Part shown: positions 14,476 to 18,013 of the stretch, one piece after another
Layout: each line of letters opens with the position of its first letter
Numbering within the stretch: the first letter of the stretch is position 1
NCBI GenBank assembly: GCA_964429195.1
Contig: CAYSBC010000041.1
Span: forward strand, 1 to 18,013
Reading direction: 5' to 3'
Length of the DNA: 18,013 nucleotides
Source: JBBAFM01 sp041655415
GTDB taxonomy: Bacteria; Bacillota; Clostridia; Peptostreptococcales; JAAYPU01
Program-made: the position numbers and the translations under genes
The notes under the pieces: model-generated
What the model saw: only the letters and a program-made list of their open reading frames with translations
Told to the model about the DNA's origin: nothing
Database searches by the model: none

Positions 14476-15642
14476 TTAATCTCGGTTGAAGACATCTCTG
14501 GTGTAAACTTTGTCTTGGACGTCTAAAATGTCATCAGTCAATCGGTTGGCAACGATGACATCGCTGATTCTTTTAAATTCGTCAAGATCTTTGATTACAT
14601 GTGACCGGAAAAAAACTTCTTCTTTTAATGCCGGTTCATATACAACAACTTCAATACCTTTCGCTTTGATGCGCTTCATAACTCCTTGGATTGCTGACTG
14701 CCTAAAGTTGTCCGAATCAGTTTTCATAGTCAGTCTGTAAACACCTACTGTCTTGGGATTTTTACTAATAATCCTGTCTGCAACATGATCTTTTCTTGTC
14801 CTATTTGCATCAACAATAGCTGTTATTAGGTTTTGAGGGACTTCTGAATAATTCGCCAACAGTTGTTTTGTGTCTTTTGGCAGACAATAGCCACCATAGC
14901 CGAAAGAAGGGTTATTGTAATGATCTCCGATTCTGGGATCCAAGCACACACCTTCGATGATTTCTTTTGTGTTTAATCCCCTGACCTCTGCGTAAGAATC
15001 AAGTTCATTAAAATATGCGACACGCAGCGCAAGATATGTATTCGCAAACAGTTTTATTGCTTCTGCCTCCGTAGAGCCTGTAAACAGAACTGGAATGTTT
15101 TCTTTTAAAGCGCCCTCTTCAAGCAACCCAGCGAATTCCCTTGCCCGGTCAGATGTATCTCCGACGACGATTCTTGACGGATACAGATTGTCATACAACG
15201 CCTTTCCTTCCCGAAGGAATTCAGGCGAAAAGAAAATATGCTCGCTGTTGTAAACTTGTCTCAACTGCTCCGTGTACCCAACCGGAACTGTGGATTTTAT
15301 GACAATGGTTGCGTCGGGATTGACGTTTAAAGCTAAACTGACAACCTCTTCAACAGACGTTGTATCGAAGTAATTTAAATCAGGGTCGTAGTTTGTAGGG
15401 GTTGCAATAACAATGATTTCACTTTCTCTATAGGCTTTTTTATTATCCACTGTTGCTGTGATATTCAGTGCTCCTAATTCTAAATGTTCTGAAATATCTT
15501 TATCAACAATCGGGGATAATCCGTTATTGATCATATCCACTTTCTCAGGCGTGGTACTGACCGCATATACCTGATGGTTCTTCGCCAATAAAACAGCAAT
15601 TGACAATCCCACATACCCTACTCCGGCAACGGCAATTTTCAT
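14476..15642 (-). CDS. ugd: UDP-glucose 6-dehydrogenase (UDP-sugar dehydrogenase)
   Basis: A 388-residue nucleotide-sugar dehydrogenase, normal length for the family. It opens with the NAD-binding motif GVGYVG (residues 7-12). The middle holds the IKSTVPVGYT and FFSPEFLREGKAL signatures, and the catalytic cysteine lies in GYGGYCLPKD (Cys253). It oxidises the C6 hydroxyl of a UDP-hexose, most likely UDP-glucose, to UDP-glucuronate with two NAD+. Substrate specificity cannot be read with certainty; UDP-GlcNAc or UDP-ManNAc dehydrogenases share these motifs. The following gene, a UDP-glucuronate 4-epimerase, favours UDP-glucose. The start is ATG 15642, sharing ATGA with the CapA stop, behind a strong GGAGGGA RBS. 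The enzyme is cytosolic and feeds uronic acid to polysaccharide assembly. Confidence 0.93.
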   Translation of the reverse strand: MKIAVAGVGYVGLSIAVLLAKNHQVYAVSTTPEKVDMINNGLSPIVDKDISEHLELGALNITATVDNKKAYRESEIIVIATPTNYDPDLNYFDTTSVEEVVSLALNVNPDATIVIKSTVPVGYTEQLRQVYNSEHIFFSPEFLREGKALYDNLYPSRIVVGDTSDRAREFAGLLEEGALKENIPVLFTGSTEAEAIKLFANTYLALRVAYFNELDSYAEVRGLNTKEIIEGVCLDPRIGDHYNNPSFGYGGYCLPKDTKQLLANYSEVPQNLITAIVDANRTRKDHVADRIISKNPKTVGVYRLTMKTDSDNFRQSAIQGVMKRIKAKGIEVVVYEPALKEEVFFRSHVIKDLDEFKRISDVIVANRLTDDILDVQDKVYTRDVFNRD

Positions 15643-16796
15643 TGTCCCTCCATCCTCTCGAGTTCTTTGAGTGTTGATTTTAGACCGGCCAAAAGCAACT
15701 CTCTATGAGCCTCGCACTCAATCACGTTCTGTATCACAGTCAAAGATTGTTTAGAATATAGCTTCTTCACATATTGATGTTTACTGAGTTTGTTTAATAC
15801 CCTGAAAAACACATTTCTTCCGTGCAAGATTGACAAATAATTACTAAACATGCTTGTAGCGAAAATTTTGTATTCTTTTTCTATAAAATTGATATCCTGA
15901 ATTTGCACGGAACGATGATGAAACGCCTTCATAATTTCGTCAGATTCCTGCTGATCGGCCATACGAATCTTATTGCCTTGTTTGACAATCGGTATGTACT
16001 TAACTTCATATTCATTTCTCTCGATTATCAAACTAATTAATAGAGAGGTCTGCCAATACTCATTGTCTGAATCATCAAATATAAAGTTCCCTTGACCATA
16101 GACAATGGTACTCCCGTTGTACAGCTCATATGCCCCAATGCAATGACTATGCTGGCATACAATCAAATCTGCACCACTATCAACAAAACCACGACAAGTT
16201 TTCTGCAGGTTGGGACTCGGAAAGCGATATTGCTCTTTCCCCCCATGATACAAAACAATCACAAAATCACACTGCTCTTTTAGGTTTTTTATATGATTAA
16301 AACTTGTTAATGCATCAAACGGATTTGCTCCTGCTGTATTCTTAGTCGCAATGGTAAATTCATGTTCAGCACAAGCATAAAATCCAACCTTGATTCCCTG
16401 TTCTCCCAGTACAAATGGCTTAGATGCCTCTTCAACATCCATACCTGCTCCCACATACGCAATATTATTATCTTGTAATACTTTTATAGTTGATAAAAAT
16501 CCTTGTTCATCTTGGTCTAGAATATGGTTATTGGCTAAAATAAGAAGATCGGCGGGGATTTTTTTTATACCAACAATCGTATCCGTTGGGGCGATCAAAT
16601 TGGGTCCGCACTTGTTTATAGGAGATACCTTATCCGTAAGTGGAACCTCCAAATTGAACACTCGACAATTCGCACACTGCATCCTGTCATGCAATTCTGT
16701 TCCAAGAAGCTCTTGTGCATTACCTTCTACAAAATGTTTTCGGTTGCTTTTTGTGGGCACAAGATCGCCACCAATGATGATTTCCACTTTACACAT
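15639..16796 (-). CDS. CapA/PgsA-like metallophosphatase-fold protein
   Basis: A 385-residue protein of the CapA family (poly-gamma-glutamate capsule synthesis protein CapA, PGA_cap domain). Family landmarks in order: IIIGGDLVP near the N-terminus, VFNLEVPLT, LILANNHILDQDEQGF, VGAGMDVEEA, VIVLYHGGKEQY, DLIVCQHSHCIGAYE and STIVYGQGNFIFDD. The fold is calcineurin-like, and CapA proteins are needed for polymer assembly or anchoring, although their biochemical reaction is unsettled. Unlike classical CapA/PgsA, no N-terminal membrane anchor is visible, so this copy may be cytoplasmic. ATG 16796 follows AGAGGAG very closely; a TTG at 16811 is the alternative. The stop overlaps the next start as ATGA, indicating translational coupling to the UDP-sugar dehydrogenase. 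Its place between a TupA-like ATP-grasp gene and uronic acid genes suggests a role in making or modifying an acidic polymer. Confidence 0.85.
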   Translation of the reverse strand: MCKVEIIIGGDLVPTKSNRKHFVEGNAQELLGTELHDRMQCANCRVFNLEVPLTDKVSPINKCGPNLIAPTDTIVGIKKIPADLLILANNHILDQDEQGFLSTIKVLQDNNIAYVGAGMDVEEASKPFVLGEQGIKVGFYACAEHEFTIATKNTAGANPFDALTSFNHIKNLKEQCDFVIVLYHGGKEQYRFPSPNLQKTCRGFVDSGADLIVCQHSHCIGAYELYNGSTIVYGQGNFIFDDSDNEYWQTSLLISLIIERNEYEVKYIPIVKQGNKIRMADQQESDEIMKAFHHRSVQIQDINFIEKEYKIFATSMFSNYLSILHGRNVFFRVLNKLSKHQYVKKLYSKQSLTVIQNVIECEAHRELLLAGLKSTLKELERMEGQ

Positions 16797-16807
16797 TGCT
16801 CCTCTAA

Positions 16808-17719
16808 TCAAACTCTTTTATCTATTGGCAAATGAATCCAGCTGCCCAACAATATATCATGCTCTTCCTGAGCAAAAGGATCTAATCCAGATGCATCAAA
16901 AAAAGTAATCTCTCCAAAGTATAAACTTCCCTCTATAACATACCAATCGATTCGAACATGATATGTATTTCGAGAAAGCAATTCGGAAAAATATAACATT
17001 TCGTGCAGGCATGCAGGCTTGGAATGTATTGATGCGTTTAACGGGGTGCTAACTTGCGATATTTCAGTCTTTTCCCATTTTGTATTGTAGTAGTCCTGTG
17101 TGTGAATTTTTTCGAATCGACCTTTATGTACTTCTATCAACTTCGCCTTTCCATTAAAACACATGACTTTATAATCATCTGGAATGCAATTTCCCTCCCC
17201 CAAATATTTCTCACAGATAATTTGAGGTTTGATATTCTTATATGGCCATTCACGTCCACACCAATACCAGTTCTCCGCCATCCATTTTTGTAGTTTCCTA
17301 TTTGAATCTTTTATATCTAACTGCGACTTGTCATGGCATATAATGTTTGCTCCGGAAGCATGTGTGCATTTCAACACAAATTGTTTCGGCAATTTTTCCC
17401 ACGGTATCTCGTCGACTTTTCCATAAACTCCATACAAGGGGACAAGACACTCTTCGCCAATTGTTTGCTTAACATATTTTCGTACAGCATATTTATCTGC
17501 ATAAGTAGTATATTCCGGCTTTCTATCATATATCTTAATCCATTGTAGCTTTTCATTGAATGTTTGTGGTTTGTCAAAATTTAGTCTGCGGCCGAAGACT
17601 ATTCGATATTTTGCCGCCAAATATATTTTATCTGGTAACAAGCGGAAGAATTTATGATTTAGCACAACTAATAATATAATTTTAGGGTTAGCAATAATTT
17701 TTTTAATTTTACGTTTCAT
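16808..17719 (-). CDS. TupA-like ATP-grasp protein of polysaccharide biosynthesis
   Basis: A 303-residue protein starting MKRKIKKIIANPK. It has the features of the TupA-like ATP-grasp family (teichuronopeptide/capsule clusters): an N-terminal block with FNEKLQWIKIYDR and YADKYAVRKYV, then the FVLKCTHASGANIIC nucleotide-binding region and the DDYKVMCFNGKAKLIEV segment. Family members occur in capsule and teichuronic-acid loci, where they are thought to form carboxylate-amine bonds such as amino acid to uronic acid; the substrate here is unknown. The nearby UDP-glucose dehydrogenase and glucuronate epimerase would supply uronic acid acceptors. The frame extends to a possible start at 17755, but ATG 17719 gives the usual family N-terminus and a short overlap with the upstream membrane protein. 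The upstream RBS (AAAGAAAAG) is weak, so the start is fairly but not fully certain. Confidence 0.85.
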   Translation of the reverse strand: MKRKIKKIIANPKIILLVVLNHKFFRLLPDKIYLAAKYRIVFGRRLNFDKPQTFNEKLQWIKIYDRKPEYTTYADKYAVRKYVKQTIGEECLVPLYGVYGKVDEIPWEKLPKQFVLKCTHASGANIICHDKSQLDIKDSNRKLQKWMAENWYWCGREWPYKNIKPQIICEKYLGEGNCIPDDYKVMCFNGKAKLIEVHKGRFEKIHTQDYYNTKWEKTEISQVSTPLNASIHSKPACLHEMLYFSELLSRNTYHVRIDWYVIEGSLYFGEITFFDASGLDPFAQEEHDILLGSWIHLPIDKRV

Positions 17720-18013
17720 AAGCCGAACTTTTCTTTGACATGAAAGCTGAACCAAGACATATGATAAGTTGGATTAAATTATCATCATATGTCACCATTC
17801 CTAAATCGGTTACCACTATAAGTATAAACAATACGTAAAACAATGTCTTCATGGCATCCTTTTTATCGATAATAGCTGTAAATTTTCTTATAACTGCGAA
17901 AGGCATGTAATAATAAATTATCAATCCTATAATGCCTGTACCAACCAACAATTCAATATAATTATTATGAGCATATGTATTTCTTCCAACAAGAGAATAT
18001 AATAATCTGTAAT
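17709..18013 (-). CDS. O-antigen ligase / Wzy-type polymerase, C-terminal part (5' end outside window)
   Basis: The reading frame is open to the window edge, so only about the last 100 residues are seen; the true start is beyond 18013. The fragment reads ...RNTYAHNNYIELLVGTGIIG..., the H-N-N-Y-x-E-L-L-x-x-x-G signature found near the C-terminus of Wzy polymerases and O-antigen ligases. Two hydrophobic membrane segments follow (GIIGLIIYYYMPFAV and TLFYVLFILIVVTDLGMV). Such integral membrane proteins join or polymerise lipid-linked repeat units on the outer face of the cytoplasmic membrane. A TTG at 17951 lies inside the conserved motif and is not a start. The stop codon overlaps the ATG of the next gene by 11 bp, so the two are probably co-transcribed. 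Polymerase and ligase cannot be told apart from this fragment. Confidence 0.8.
   Translation of the reverse strand, partial: YRLLYSLVGRNTYAHNNYIELLVGTGIIGLIIYYYMPFAVIRKFTAIIDKKDAMKTLFYVLFILIVVTDLGMVTYDDNLIQLIICLGSAFMSKKSSAYET

Noticed and set aside
16390..16908. Long plus-strand open frame opposite the CapA-like and ATP-grasp genes
   Set aside because: It is antisense to two well-supported genes with conserved motifs; its sequence shows no family pattern.
1..18013. CRISPR array, tRNA or rRNA genes
   Set aside because: No regularly spaced repeats and no tRNA- or rRNA-like sequence were noticed on reading either strand.

Overview
The window is a moderately AT-rich bacterial segment in which every convincing gene lies on the minus strand, so transcription runs from high to low coordinates. 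Strong GGAGG-type ribosome binding sites, frequent GTG/TTG starts and the gene families present (LicD, TupA-like ATP-grasp, CapA, PepM) suggest a Bacillota (Firmicutes) genome, probably Clostridia or Negativicutes. The LpxD-like gene would also fit a diderm Firmicute. This assignment is inference.

Right part (about 18013 down to 4955): the downstream half of a surface-polysaccharide operon. In transcription order it holds the C-terminus of a Wzy/O-antigen-ligase-type membrane protein (cut by the window edge), a TupA-like ATP-grasp protein, a CapA-like phosphatase-fold protein, UDP-glucose 6-dehydrogenase, UDP-glucuronate 4-epimerase, a Wzx flippase and a LicD-family phosphotransferase. A phosphonate set follows: phosphonopyruvate decarboxylase, a PntC-like cytidylyltransferase, PEP mutase with an N-terminal HxGH nucleotidyltransferase domain, and an iron-ADH-type phosphonoacetaldehyde reductase. 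Read together, these predict PEP -> phosphonopyruvate -> phosphonoacetaldehyde -> 2-hydroxyethylphosphonate -> CMP-activated form -> LicD-mediated transfer to a uronic-acid-containing glycan. No aminotransferase for 2-aminoethylphosphonate is present in the window.

Between the reductase and an LpxD-like acyltransferase lies a deletion scar. The first ~40 codons of a hexapeptide-repeat acetyltransferase, with its own RBS, run out of frame into the last ~50 codons of a MaoC-like hydratase. The operon appears to end at a hairpin/T-tract terminator (about 4952-4979) that overlaps the end of a small ORF of unknown function.

Left part (about 4945 to 1): an accessory region. It contains a frameshifted IS21-type IstB remnant, a 190-residue protein with an R-x4-H motif reminiscent of HEPN proteins, a decayed stretch, then a 1019-residue calcineurin-like phosphoesterase fused to a STAND-like P-loop NTPase. 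This is followed by a 192-residue partner with an Asn-rich NITQNVTG-type tail. The architecture and neighbourhood suggest an uncharacterised, possibly anti-phage, NLR-like two-gene module. No tRNA, rRNA, CRISPR array or intact insertion sequence was seen.
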